DNA of 64,000 nt from Kordia algicida OT-1 (GCF_000154725.1 NZ_DS544873.1:4003085-4067084); one strand, 5' to 3'; numbered from the stretch's first letter, positions 37,666-46,923 are shown. Notes: generated from the letters alone by a model not told the origin. Program-made: numbers and translations.

Positions 37666-40437
37666 TATATTTTACTATTTCTAGCAATCATTGGGTATGT
37701 GCTAAGTAGTAAGACAAAAAAAGATGAGGAAAAGAAAACTTCCAAAAAAACACTGCAACAAAAACACGCTTTTCACTTAGAAAATAGTCCATTTTCATCT
37801 TCAAAATATCTATCAAGATCTGATCGAAAAGAACAAGGTTTACCACCAAATGCTTATTATGAGCAACAATGGGAGCTTACCATAAATCCAAATTTAGGAC
37901 GTCCAACTCCTGAAAACTTAGTGCGAATACAACAAGAATTTGAACTACAAGAACGCACTCCAGGCGATGCGAGCGACAATCTATGGGAAGAAAGAGGTCC
38001 AAACAACATTGGAGGACGTACAAGAGCTATACTATTCGATCCTAATGACACCAACAATGCCAATCCTGCTGACGATTATACACGTGTCTTTGCTGGAAGT
38101 GTCTCAGGTGGTTTATGGGTAAATGACGATATCACAGACGCAAACTCGTCTTGGCAATTGGTAGCAGGTTTGCCTGATAACATTTCAGTGACGGTTTTAG
38201 TGGCAGATCCTAATAATTCAAACACGCTATACTTAGGTTCTGGAGAATCCTACACAAGTGGTTTTGGCGTTGGAAGCGGAATCTACAAATCAATGGATGG
38301 AGGCGCAACTTGGCAACAAATCTTAGGCGGAAATGCAGGAACATCTTCTGTAGATGGCGCTTCATACTATGTTGATGGCATATTTCATGTCAATGACATC
38401 GTAGCTAGAAACAACAACGGAACTACAGAAATTTACGCTGCCATTGCAAGTGCTTCATACAGAGACGCAGCTGCACCGTTTAACATCTTAGGATTTGATG
38501 AACGCGGTTTATATAAATCCATAGATGATGGCACAACTTGGTCACGATTTCCGTTGCAATACCCAAGCGGAATTTACGTAAATCCGAACGATATAGAATT
38601 AGACATCAACAACAATATCTGGCTGGCAACTACAGACGATTTCTTTAACAATCCTGGTGGTTACATCTATCAATCTACTGACGGAAACACGTTTACGCTA
38701 CAACATACCATTGCCAATGCGCAACGAACGGAAATAGAACCTTCGTCAACAACTGCGGGAACCTTCTGGATTCTGGCTGAAATCAATCGGCAAGCAGATG
38801 TACTATTTACTGATAACAATTTCATGTCTGTCAATACAATTGCAGAACCAAATGATGCTGATACGGGCATTTCTGCAACCGACTTCACACGCGGACAAGC
38901 CTTCTACGATTTGGTCATAGAAGCTGATGAAAACAATAACTTGTACGTTGGCGGAATTGACTTATTCAAATACAATACTATAACTGAAGATTGGGATCAA
39001 ATCTCCAAATGGAAAAACGATAGCGGTTTGCAAAACATTACAGCTTCTTTCGTACATGCCGATCAACACGCAATTGTTTTTCGCCCAAACAATGGCAATC
39101 ATGCACTCATAGGAAATGATGGTGGCGTATACTTTAGCGATGCTTTTTCCACTTCCGTGAATAATGCCACGGCGATTCAACCACGTGTAAAAGACTACAA
39201 TGTTACGCAGTTTTATTATGGTGCTATTGCGGATGCTGACATTTTAGATGGCGATGATATTCTAGGCGGAACACAAGACAATGGAAATCTTGCTGCGATT
39301 GATGCTACTGCGGGAATCAATAACTTTTCAACAATAATTACAGGCGATGGTGCATATACTGAAATTGATGAAGCCGATGGATATGCGGTCATTTCATTTC
39401 CTTTCTTAAATCATGCGTATGTTCCGTATCCTTCCTTAGATATCTTTTCAGGATATTTCATTGCGTTTGAAAGCAATCCGTTTAGTTTTCGTGAAGGCGA
39501 ATTCATCAATGTAGCCGAATTAGACAAAACCAACAACCGATTGTTTACAAATGCTTCTATTTCTAACGGAGCTTTTCAAATTGGGCAACACTCTAATATT
39601 ACGGGCGGAAACGGAAACGTAATCACCTTTGAGTTTGTTGATCCGTTATTAAACAATCCGCCGACAGCGTTAAAAATCTCCGCAGATGGACAAACATTGT
39701 ATGCAGGTTTAAAAAACGGACGATTATTAAAAATTGACAACGCACATACAGAAACGCCAACTTTTACAAATATTAGCGATCCTAATTTTGTGGGAAGCAT
39801 CTCGGATATTGAATTCGGTTTGAATGAAAATCAACTATTAGTAACTTTTCATAATTACGGAGTTGACAATATTTGGTATTCAAACGATCAAGGAGTTTCG
39901 TGGAATAGCAAAGAAGGAAACTTACCCGATTTGCCTGTAAAATGTATCTTGATGAATCCGTTGACAAACGGTGTAGAAGCAATCATAGGAACAGAATTAG
40001 GTGTTTGGCGTACGCAAAACTTTGAAACAGCGTCACCAACTTGGATTCAATCTGACAACGGAATGCGTGCTGTTCCTGTCTTAGATTTGGACATGCGTGC
40101 TTCCGACAAAGTTGTATTGGCAACTACGCATGGACGTGGACTTTTCACAGGACAATTCTTATCGGGAACGTTGGCAACTACAGAAATTCAGGCTGAAAAC
40201 AATTTCACTATCTATCCAACAATCTCTGATGGAAATATGACGCTTGGCGCGAATGAAAACGGTTTAGCAACACTAACTACGTATACATTGGCTGGTCAAC
40301 AAGTGAACCAACAAACCATCAATCTTACCAAAAACACCAAAACAAATTTCAACCTTTCTCATATGGCTTCTGGTGTATACATTTTAAAAATTCAGCAAGG
40401 CGAGAAAATTCAAACGAAGAAAATTATAATCAATTAG
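37636..40437 (+). CDS. Secreted BNR/Asp-box protein with T9SS type A sorting domain
   Basis: The 933-aa protein has a basic N-terminus and one hydrophobic segment (residues 9-25), reading as a signal peptide or signal anchor. The body (about 110-840) has beta-propeller Asp-box motifs such as SMDGGATWQQ, SIDDGTTWSR and SNDQGVSWNS. The last 75 residues are a T9SS sorting domain (IYPTISDGNM to KKIIIN). It resembles sortilin/VPS10-like surface proteins of flavobacteria. No catalytic motif is apparent, so ligand or enzyme role is open. The start codon lies inside the loop of a 17-bp inverted repeat; no other plausible start is nearby. Confidence 0.82.
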   Translation: MDRTKKRRIFYILLFLAIIGYVLSSKTKKDEEKKTSKKTLQQKHAFHLENSPFSSSKYLSRSDRKEQGLPPNAYYEQQWELTINPNLGRPTPENLVRIQQEFELQERTPGDASDNLWEERGPNNIGGRTRAILFDPNDTNNANPADDYTRVFAGSVSGGLWVNDDITDANSSWQLVAGLPDNISVTVLVADPNNSNTLYLGSGESYTSGFGVGSGIYKSMDGGATWQQILGGNAGTSSVDGASYYVDGIFHVNDIVARNNNGTTEIYAAIASASYRDAAAPFNILGFDERGLYKSIDDGTTWSRFPLQYPSGIYVNPNDIELDINNNIWLATTDDFFNNPGGYIYQSTDGNTFTLQHTIANAQRTEIEPSSTTAGTFWILAEINRQADVLFTDNNFMSVNTIAEPNDADTGISATDFTRGQAFYDLVIEADENNNLYVGGIDLFKYNTITEDWDQISKWKNDSGLQNITASFVHADQHAIVFRPNNGNHALIGNDGGVYFSDAFSTSVNNATAIQPRVKDYNVTQFYYGAIADADILDGDDILGGTQDNGNLAAIDATAGINNFSTIITGDGAYTEIDEADGYAVISFPFLNHAYVPYPSLDIFSGYFIAFESNPFSFREGEFINVAELDKTNNRLFTNASISNGAFQIGQHSNITGGNGNVITFEFVDPLLNNPPTALKISADGQTLYAGLKNGRLLKIDNAHTETPTFTNISDPNFVGSISDIEFGLNENQLLVTFHNYGVDNIWYSNDQGVSWNSKEGNLPDLPVKCILMNPLTNGVEAIIGTELGVWRTQNFETASPTWIQSDNGMRAVPVLDLDMRASDKVVLATTHGRGLFTGQFLSGTLATTEIQAENNFTIYPTISDGNMTLGANENGLATLTTYTLAGQQVNQQTINLTKNTKTNFNLSHMASGVYILKIQQGEKIQTKKIIIN

Positions 40438-40847
40438 ACAGCTTCACTCTGGCTCCGCTCAGTGTGCGCTTTTAGATTGTTAGATTTATTTCTGGAATTC
40501 ACTAAACTTTTTGATTCGTCATTACGAACGATAGTGAAGTAATCTGTGTATCACACAACGTTTCTGTTTTTTGAAGTTACAGATTGCCACGTCATGCTTC
40601 CTCGCAAAGACGTTTCTTATTCCAGTCGTCAATTCAAGTGAAATTTTGAAGAAATTTTATATCGAAAATAGCTTTGGATTTTTACAGATTCAAGATATCA
40701 AGAGTCACGAATCAAGATGTTTCTAATACTGTTTTTTATAAAATTTGAAGCTTTATTGTTTCTGAGTAGATTCACACCAAAACAGGAACAAGTCTAATGC
40801 ATCAGCAGTCAATATCTAATATCAAAGCAGTCTAACAACATAGCGGT
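40438..40847. repeat. Gene-free region packed with dispersed repeats
   Basis: Four repeat modules lie in sequence: 40440-40476 (inverted relative of 23255-23305 and 61620-61670), 40559-40615 (inverted copy of 29788-29844), 40627-40670 (cgtcaattcaagtga, a half copy of the 50216-50335 element), and 40686-40752 (inverted copy of 29709-29772). An aatctgt...acagatt palindrome (40541-40585) overlaps the second. No gene is seen. Confidence 0.75.
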
Positions 40848-42620
40848 CTAATTCGACAACAGCGAAAGCAACAATTCTTTAATTACATTTTTAGAAATTC
40901 CGCATTGTTCGTGCAATTCTTCAACCGTTCCATGTTCTATAAATTCATCAGGAACACCACGAACGTATATATTTGTTCTATAATTAAACTCAGAAGCAAA
41001 CTCAATTATGGCAGTTCCAAATCCGCCATTTATCACACCATTTTCAAGTGTGACAATTGTATCAAATTTGGAGAAAATTTTATGTAAAAGTGTTTCATCT
41101 AAAGGTTTTACAAATTGCATATCATACAGGGCAATTCTTTTAGACAAATCAAATTCCTTGACAGCTTCAATAGCGGCAACTCCGATATGCCCAATACTCA
41201 AAATGGCGATATGTGTTCCTTCTTTTATACATCTTCCTTTTCCAATTTCGATTTTCTCAAAAGGTTGTTTCCAGTCAGTCAACATTCCACGACCTCTTGG
41301 ATAGCGAATGGCAATCGGATGTTCTAAGCCAAGTTGTGCTGTATACATTATATTTCGTAGTGAAACTTCGTGTAAAGGTGCAAAAATGATGAGGTTTGGA
41401 ATGCAGCGTAAATAGGCTAAATCGAACACGCCATGATGTGTTGCACCATCTTGTCCCACCAAACCAGCTCTGTCTAAACAGAAAATTACAGGTAAATTCT
41501 GTAGTGCTACATCGTGTATCACTTGATCGTATGCGCGTTGCAAAAATGTAGAATATACATTGCAAAACGGAATCAATCCTTGTGTTGCCATTCCAGCGGC
41601 AAGCGTAACGGCGTGTTGTTCGGCAATACCGACATCAAACGCCCGATTGGGAATTGCTTCCATCATAAATTTTAAGGAACTTCCTGTGGGCATGGCAGGC
41701 GTAATTCCCACAATCTTTTCATTTTCGTTGGCAAGTTCTACAATTGTATGTCCAAACACATCTTGAAACTTAGGTGGTAAATGTGTCGTATCTTTTGGAG
41801 TGAGTTCGCCCGTAATTTTATCAAATTTCCCTGGTGCATGATATTTCACCTGATCTTCTTCTGCTTTTTGCAATCCTTTCCCTTTAGTGGTAATTACATG
41901 TAAAAACTTTGGGCCTTTTATTGTTTTCAGACGTTCCAATTCGGCAACAACGGCAAAAATATCATGTCCGTCAATTGGTCCAGAATAATCAAAATTCAGC
42001 GCTTCAAAAATATTATCTTGCTTTTCAGTTCCTTTCTTTACATTGGTCAAATACATTTTGAGTGCGCCCACACTTGGATCAATTCCGATGGCGTTATCAT
42101 TCAGAATAATCAAAATATTTGTATCGGTAACTCCAGCATGATTCATCGCTTCAAACGCCATTCCGCTCGCAATAGAAGCATCGCCAACCACGGCGATATG
42201 TTGTTTTGTAAAATCATTTTGCAATTTAGAAGCAATTGCCATTCCTAAAGCAGCAGAAATTGCTGTAGACGAATGTCCTACGCCAAACGTATCATAAACG
42301 CTTTCATCACGTTTTGGGAATCCAGAAACACCATTTTTTCGTCGGTTAGTATGAAAAATTTCTCTGCGTTCTGTTAAAATTTTGTGTCCGTATGCTTGAT
42401 GTCCAACATCCCAAACGAGTAAATCATTCGGAGTATCAAACACATAATGTAGCGCAATTGTCAACTCTACCACACCCAAACTTGCGCCTAAATGTCCTTC
42501 TTTAGTAGACACAATATCAATAATAAATTCACGTAATTCTTGAGCAACTTGCGGTAAATCTTCCTTAGCAAGTTTCCGTAAATCGATAGGCGAATGAATA
42601 TGTGAAAGTAAGTTTTTCAT
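40848..42620 (-). CDS. dxs: 1-deoxy-D-xylulose-5-phosphate synthase
   Basis: The 590-aa thiamine-diphosphate enzyme has the family marks WDVGHQAYGHKILTER, GDASIASGMAFEAMNHAG (ThDP/Mg site) and DVGIAEQHAVTLAAGMA with the catalytic Glu. DXS condenses pyruvate with glyceraldehyde-3-phosphate in the first step of the MEP isoprenoid pathway. It is slightly shorter than the E. coli enzyme (about 620), as in other Bacteroidota. It is monocistronic here; the polyprenyl synthetase at 60.4 kb would use its downstream products. Confidence 0.95.
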   Translation of the reverse strand: MKNLLSHIHSPIDLRKLAKEDLPQVAQELREFIIDIVSTKEGHLGASLGVVELTIALHYVFDTPNDLLVWDVGHQAYGHKILTERREIFHTNRRKNGVSGFPKRDESVYDTFGVGHSSTAISAALGMAIASKLQNDFTKQHIAVVGDASIASGMAFEAMNHAGVTDTNILIILNDNAIGIDPSVGALKMYLTNVKKGTEKQDNIFEALNFDYSGPIDGHDIFAVVAELERLKTIKGPKFLHVITTKGKGLQKAEEDQVKYHAPGKFDKITGELTPKDTTHLPPKFQDVFGHTIVELANENEKIVGITPAMPTGSSLKFMMEAIPNRAFDVGIAEQHAVTLAAGMATQGLIPFCNVYSTFLQRAYDQVIHDVALQNLPVIFCLDRAGLVGQDGATHHGVFDLAYLRCIPNLIIFAPLHEVSLRNIMYTAQLGLEHPIAIRYPRGRGMLTDWKQPFEKIEIGKGRCIKEGTHIAILSIGHIGVAAIEAVKEFDLSKRIALYDMQFVKPLDETLLHKIFSKFDTIVTLENGVINGGFGTAIIEFASEFNYRTNIYVRGVPDEFIEHGTVEELHEQCGISKNVIKELLLSLLSN

Positions 42621-42771
42621 GTATGAATTGCGAATGGTAAAATTACGATTTTAAATCGAGAAGATTTTAACATAAAGAATGATAAAAAAACACGATTTGA
42701 TTATTCAATTCAATTATTGAAACATTCCAAAAACTGAACTTACTATATTAGAAAGCTTATTCTTACAAGTT

Positions 42772-42789
42772 CATTCGCGTCATTCGCGT
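42772..42789. repeat. Tandem 9-bp repeat in the dxs / unknown-cluster gap
   Basis: cattcgcgt occurs twice in tandem and is followed by a degenerate gtcattcacgacatt, a low-complexity intergenic motif. Confidence 0.6.
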
Positions 42790-42902
42790 TATTTTTCATG
42801 TCATTCACGACATTTTTTTGTTTTTAAATCTGATTATCAGATAGTTTTGGAAAAAGCTGTTGCAACGCTTGTGAATTGGATTATTAATTTAAAATAATAA
42901 TA

Positions 42903-43811
42903 ATGAAACAAATTATACTACTATTTTTAGTGCTTTTAACTTCAAAAGTATTTAGTCAAGAAATTACAGGGAAATCTTATATGACTATTGTTGATAATAT
43001 TAAAGTAACGTCAATTGACAGTATTAAAATTATTGATAGCACAAAGACTATTAACTACACTACAAAAAACTACAAAGTTCCAAAGGGAGTAAAGTTTTCG
43101 GTTGATGAAATTAAAGGCGAATATGCATTAATTACTTTTTGGAATTTCTCAGATTCTGAACTTAAAGATAGTCATACGAGATTTGATGGTAAAGGCACAT
43201 TGAAGATGGAAAAAGTAACTGAAATTCTTAAAAGAAAGAGAAATAGATTAAGAAATCAAGATATTGATGCGAAGCTAAATCTTGAATATAAATACATAGG
43301 TTATTGGGCGAATTATTTACAGTTCAAAATGAAATTAACGGACTTGAATGACAAAACCATAGAATACTATTCAGCTTCTAATAATTTCACCTATGGAGTT
43401 ATGACTTTACCCATCAAAGTACGTTTTGGGAATGGTAATGAACGGTTTTTCAATCTTGAAGAAAATTTAAACTTAGGATTTACTTTTGGATATCAAAGAC
43501 AACTTCCAAGTAGAGTAAAACAATCGATAAATTTTTTAGGTGGTGTTGGAATTTCCAGAGTGACCTTTAACGAAGACACAATACCAAATGCAACTACAGA
43601 AGAAGAAACAGCCGCTGCATTAATGTTAAATATCGGTTGTTTATATCAATACGAAACTTTTCAAGTAGGTGCTTTTTTTGGTACAGATTTAATACCCAGA
43701 AGCGTTGGAAAATCATGGGCTTTTCAAGGAAAACCATGGTTGGGAATTGCTATTGGGGTATCGCTATTTACAAATGATAAAGAAAAACAAGGACAACTAG
43801 GAGATCAATAA
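42903..43811 (+). CDS. Predicted outer-membrane beta-barrel protein, unknown function
   Basis: The 302-aa exported protein has signal peptide MKQIILLFLVLLTSKVFSQ. The first half is a soluble domain with a basic stretch (EILKRKRNRLRNQ). The second half alternates amphipathic strands (NLNLGFTFGYQRQL, QSINFLGGVGISRV, FQVGAFFGTDLIP, PWLGIAIGVSLF), a pattern expected of an outer-membrane barrel. No family is recognised. It is the first of four closely spaced genes ending in a LytTR regulator; the next gene begins 17 nt downstream. Confidence 0.68.
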   Translation: MKQIILLFLVLLTSKVFSQEITGKSYMTIVDNIKVTSIDSIKIIDSTKTINYTTKNYKVPKGVKFSVDEIKGEYALITFWNFSDSELKDSHTRFDGKGTLKMEKVTEILKRKRNRLRNQDIDAKLNLEYKYIGYWANYLQFKMKLTDLNDKTIEYYSASNNFTYGVMTLPIKVRFGNGNERFFNLEENLNLGFTFGYQRQLPSRVKQSINFLGGVGISRVTFNEDTIPNATTEEETAAALMLNIGCLYQYETFQVGAFFGTDLIPRSVGKSWAFQGKPWLGIAIGVSLFTNDKEKQGQLGDQ

Positions 43812-43828
43812 AAAAGTAAGAAAATATC

Positions 43829-44269
43829 ATGGAAGAATACTATTTTAATTTAAATTTAAGGAATCATACGGATGAGCAACTATTTCATGTTGAATTGGTT
43901 AACAAGCCAAGACAGTTCGCTGTAATGGGTAAAGTAGATGGTTATAAGCAGTTTTGGTCTGGTAGATATACCATTACTGAAATTGAATTTTACATTGCTA
44001 ATTTTGATATTGCCTCACAAAATATAAAGATTGATGAAGTTATTTTTGAAGAAATGACGAGCCAAAAAACAGTGATACGAATTAATTGTTCTGATACAGA
44101 TTCTGATGAAATACATAGAATTCCTTACAATCAAGTAAGACTAGGTGTGTATAAAACGGAACTTGTTGTAAAAATGTACAATAAAGAAAATGGAAGCGAT
44201 TCATATCTTCCTTTTGCTAGATTGGAAAACTTTGGTGGGCATATTTGTAAATCGAAAATTACTTTTTAA
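43829..44269 (+). CDS. Unknown protein with C-terminal FGGHICK tail
   Basis: The 146-aa protein has no signal peptide and no recognised family. Residues 1-125 are a mixed, beta-rich domain (GRYTITEIEFYIANF, KTELVVKMYNKEN). The last 14 residues, ENFGGHICKSKITF, closely match the tail of the next protein (INFGGHICKTAINY), and the DNA for this stretch is also nearly identical. It sits between a barrel protein and a small secreted protein in one run of genes, so its role is probably tied to them. Function unknown. Confidence 0.65.
   Translation: MEEYYFNLNLRNHTDEQLFHVELVNKPRQFAVMGKVDGYKQFWSGRYTITEIEFYIANFDIASQNIKIDEVIFEEMTSQKTVIRINCSDTDSDEIHRIPYNQVRLGVYKTELVVKMYNKENGSDSYLPFARLENFGGHICKSKITF
44231..44251 (+). 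repeat. Direct repeat encoding the FGGHICK tail (copy 1)
   Basis: A 21-bp segment starting tttggtggg and ending atttgtaaa matches 44508-44528 at 20 of 21 positions. Both copies lie at the 3' ends of their genes and are read in the same frame. Confidence 0.8.
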
Positions 44270-44292
44270 AAAACGACTAAATATCATAACTA

Positions 44293-44547
44293 ATGAAACA
44301 ACTTATTTTTTTGCTAATATTAATTACAAGTTCTTTAAGTATTGCGCAAAATCTTAACGAAAAAGAAATTAAATTAACCGAAACAAAGCCTTCTTGCAAA
44401 GATGCAAATGAAATGAATACAAAATTATCCGTTTTTAAAAATGCTATTTTCGATTTCAAAATTGTACCGCCAGAGAAAGAAGTTAAATCTATAAATGGTA
44501 AGATAAATTTTGGTGGCCATATTTGTAAAACAGCTATAAATTACTAA
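44293..44547 (+). CDS. Small secreted protein with C-terminal FGGHICK tail
   Basis: The 84-aa precursor has signal peptide MKQLIFLLILITSSLSIAQ and a mature part of about 65 residues with two Cys (PSCKDA and HICK) that could form a disulfide. It ends in INFGGHICKTAINY, nearly the tail of the preceding protein. It starts 23 nt after that gene and ends 1 nt before the LytTR regulator gene, so they are probably cotranscribed. Its size, secretion and position beside a periplasm-facing sensor make a signal or effector peptide conceivable; this is inference. Confidence 0.65.
   Translation: MKQLIFLLILITSSLSIAQNLNEKEIKLTETKPSCKDANEMNTKLSVFKNAIFDFKIVPPEKEVKSINGKINFGGHICKTAINY
44508..44528 (+). repeat. 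Direct repeat encoding the FGGHICK tail (copy 2)
   Basis: Partner of 44231-44251; the single difference is c for g within ggtgg(g/c)catat. Confidence 0.8.
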
Positions 44548-44548
44548 C

Positions 44549-46108
44549 ATGAAAAGAAATACTTTTTTTAGTCTCTTTTTTATAAGCTGTTTCTTGTCTG
44601 TTTTTGGTCAAACTAATCAAGATCATATTACAGATAGTATTCTAAATGCTTTTAAGTCTTATCAATTAGATAAAGCAAAAGGTTTTATCAATGATCTTGA
44701 AAATGAGTCGCTTCAAAAAGTATTTCGTTCATATTGGAATTTCAATAAATATGGAGATTTTGATCCTAAATTTTTAGCATTTAAAGAACAAGATTTTTCG
44801 CCTCGAAATGCTACAATTTACAGTTTTATTAAAGGAGAATACTATAAAAACAGCAACCAAAAAAAAGATTCTATTCGTATTTATGAAAACTACTTAAAGT
44901 CCTTAAAAGGAGCTATCAAAACGAAAGATACTGTGTTGGCAGCTGCTGTGTTTCCTAAAATCTTAAAGCATTTGTATTATTTACATCTTACTAATTTTGA
45001 CGAACTTAAAAAATATAGTGAATTGTATCAATCCTATCAACAGGATGCTACAGATAGGTATTGGTATTATTACTATACGATTGTAACCAAATTAGCAAAC
45101 TATGAAAAAGTAAAAAAGAAATCAAAAGTACCAATTGAAGTACCGCATATTGATTTCAAAAAACTTCATGATTATGCAGAAAATGATTTTTATTTACAAG
45201 GGCAAACGTATCAATTAGAAGGTATTTACTACAATCATTTTCTTAGAGACTATGAGAAAGCAGCAAGAAGTTTTAAAAAAGCGATTCAAAATTATAATAA
45301 AGAAAAAGCATATTATTCTCAAAATAGAATTTCAGGGAATGAACTTAATTTAAGAATTGTTTTATTTAAGTTAAAAAAATACAAAGAAGCCATTCCGTAC
45401 TTTAAAAAAGCATTGAAAAATAGTATGGTTGAGCAAAAACCTGTTGAAGAATTCAGGGCGAATGAATGGCTTCACAAATCCTATGATAGCTTGCAAATTG
45501 TTGATAGTTCGCTGTATTATTTTCGTAAAATGAGTTTGGTGAAAGGTCAATTAGATACTTTTAAATACGCCAAAGAAGTAAAGGAAATTGAAAATGATTA
45601 CAATTGGAAGGAAAAAGAAGCTAGTTTAATAGCCAAAAACCAAGCGTTGAAAAGTAATATGTACATTTTATTGCCAATTTTAGGTTTTATTATTTTGGCT
45701 CTCATCTTTACCTTTTATCTTTTTAAACGCTATAAATCCAAATCAAAAACCCTAGAATCCGCACAATCAGAAACACTCGAAAAAATTGAAGAACTCAAAA
45801 AAATTGTGATTAAAAATCATATTGTTCTAAAAGACAAAACCAAAGTGTATATCTCCGATTTAATGTATATCAAATCAGAAGATCATTATTTGAGGATATT
45901 TACCAACGATACCAAAAGTGCCTTTGTTCGCGGAAAGTTGAGTCAAATAAAAGAAGAACTACCACCAAATTTCATACAATCACATCGTTCGTACATTATC
46001 AATTCAAACTTTATCAAACAAATTAATAAAAATCATATCATTCTACTCGATAAAACGGAAATTCCATTATCGCGATCACACAAAAACAATTTCAAAGATA
46101 AACCGTAG
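44549..46108 (+). CDS. Membrane-anchored TPR sensor with cytoplasmic LytTR DNA-binding domain
   Basis: The 519-aa protein has signal peptide MKRNTFFSLFFISCFLSVFGQ and a periplasmic TPR-type helical region (about 50-350, for example YEKAARSFKKAIQNYNKE and YKEAIPYFKKALKN). One membrane helix follows (371-393) and a short charged coil. The C-terminal LytTR domain (about 428-515) has KVYISDLMYIKSEDHYLRIF and FIQSHRSYIINSNFIKQI. This is a one-component design: periplasmic TPR input, cytoplasmic DNA-binding output. It begins 1 nt after the small secreted protein gene, making that product or its barrel partner a plausible ligand or target. Confidence 0.85.
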   Translation: MKRNTFFSLFFISCFLSVFGQTNQDHITDSILNAFKSYQLDKAKGFINDLENESLQKVFRSYWNFNKYGDFDPKFLAFKEQDFSPRNATIYSFIKGEYYKNSNQKKDSIRIYENYLKSLKGAIKTKDTVLAAAVFPKILKHLYYLHLTNFDELKKYSELYQSYQQDATDRYWYYYYTIVTKLANYEKVKKKSKVPIEVPHIDFKKLHDYAENDFYLQGQTYQLEGIYYNHFLRDYEKAARSFKKAIQNYNKEKAYYSQNRISGNELNLRIVLFKLKKYKEAIPYFKKALKNSMVEQKPVEEFRANEWLHKSYDSLQIVDSSLYYFRKMSLVKGQLDTFKYAKEVKEIENDYNWKEKEASLIAKNQALKSNMYILLPILGFIILALIFTFYLFKRYKSKSKTLESAQSETLEKIEELKKIVIKNHIVLKDKTKVYISDLMYIKSEDHYLRIFTNDTKSAFVRGKLSQIKEELPPNFIQSHRSYIINSNFIKQINKNHIILLDKTEIPLSRSHKNNFKDKP

Positions 46109-46131
46109 CTTTGCTAAAAATAAGCTAGTCT

Positions 46132-46587
46132 ATGCAACTCGAAAATATCTTTGACGATAATTATTTTATGAAAAAAGCACTGCAAGAAGCAGAAATGGCA
46201 TTCGAAAAAGGCGAAGTTCCTGTTGGCGCGGTGATTGTGATTGATAACAGAGTGATTGCTCGCGGACATAACTTAACAGAAACGCTAAACGATGTTACCG
46301 CACATGCGGAAATGCAGGCAATTACAGCGGCAGCAAACTTTTTAGGCGGAAAATATCTCAAAAGATGCACCTTGTATGTCACCTTAGAACCTTGCCAAAT
46401 GTGTGCAGGCGCATTATATTGGAGTCAAATATCAAACATTGTATACGGTGCGCGTGATGAAGAACGCGGCTGCATCAAGCTGAATACAAAATTACATCCA
46501 AAAACTGTGATGAAAGGTGGCGTCCTAGCCGAAGAAGCTTCTCAACTATTGAAAAGGTTCTTCATTCAAAAAAGAAATCTAAATTAA
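46132..46587 (+). CDS. tadA: tRNA-specific adenosine deaminase (TadA)
   Basis: The 151-aa zinc deaminase has HAEMQA (His58, catalytic Glu60) and EPCQMCAGAL (Cys88, Cys91), with VPVGAVIVIDN near the N-terminus. TadA deaminates adenosine 34 of tRNA-Arg(ACG) to inosine. Residue spacing and the C-terminal KRFF helix match TadA rather than other cytidine deaminases. It follows the LytTR gene by 23 nt, which may simply be gene packing. It is convergent with the cold-shock gene. Confidence 0.93.
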   Translation: MQLENIFDDNYFMKKALQEAEMAFEKGEVPVGAVIVIDNRVIARGHNLTETLNDVTAHAEMQAITAAANFLGGKYLKRCTLYVTLEPCQMCAGALYWSQISNIVYGARDEERGCIKLNTKLHPKTVMKGGVLAEEASQLLKRFFIQKRNLN

Positions 46588-46592
46588 AAGCA

Positions 46593-46618
46593 TAAAAAAC
46601 GCGCAATAATATTGCGCG
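46593..46618 (-). terminator. Terminator of the cold-shock protein gene
   Basis: An 8-bp stem cgcgcaat / attgcgcg with a 3-nt loop (46600-46618). On the minus strand it is followed by a run of six U, so it serves the cold-shock gene. Confidence 0.75.
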
Positions 46619-46648
46619 CATAGCTTGTCATGGTGGGTTTTTAATTAC

Positions 46649-46843
46649 TTATTCAATAATTTGTACCTGTGTAGCAACCATTCCTTTACGACCTTCTTCT
46701 TCTTCATACGAAACTCTGTCGTCTGAATTTAATACTAAGCCGTTTAAGTTGGAAACATGAACAAAAATGTCTTTTCCTGTGTCATCGTTGGTAATGAATC
46801 CAAAGCCTTTGTCTTCATTAAAAAATTTAACTGTACCAGTCAT
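46649..46843 (-). CDS. Cold-shock domain protein
   Basis: The 64-aa single-domain OB-fold protein has RNP1 KGFGFI and RNP2 DIFVHV and binds single-stranded RNA or DNA as a chaperone. Length and motifs fit the CspA family exactly. A region of about 80 nt upstream could hold a regulatory leader, but no structure was resolved by eye. A strong terminator follows. Confidence 0.93.
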   Translation of the reverse strand: MTGTVKFFNEDKGFGFITNDDTGKDIFVHVSNLNGLVLNSDDRVSYEEEEGRKGMVATQVQIIE

Positions 46844-46923
46844 TTGTGATAAAAATAAAATTAATAGGTATCTAAAATAACATTTTTAAAGCACAACCCA
46901 GACAATTATATGATGTTTTTCCA

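Noticed and set aside
46132-46587. tadA as a member of the LytTR cassette
   Set aside because: tadA is a housekeeping tRNA-modifying enzyme and its 23-nt gap is not distinctive; probably chance adjacency.
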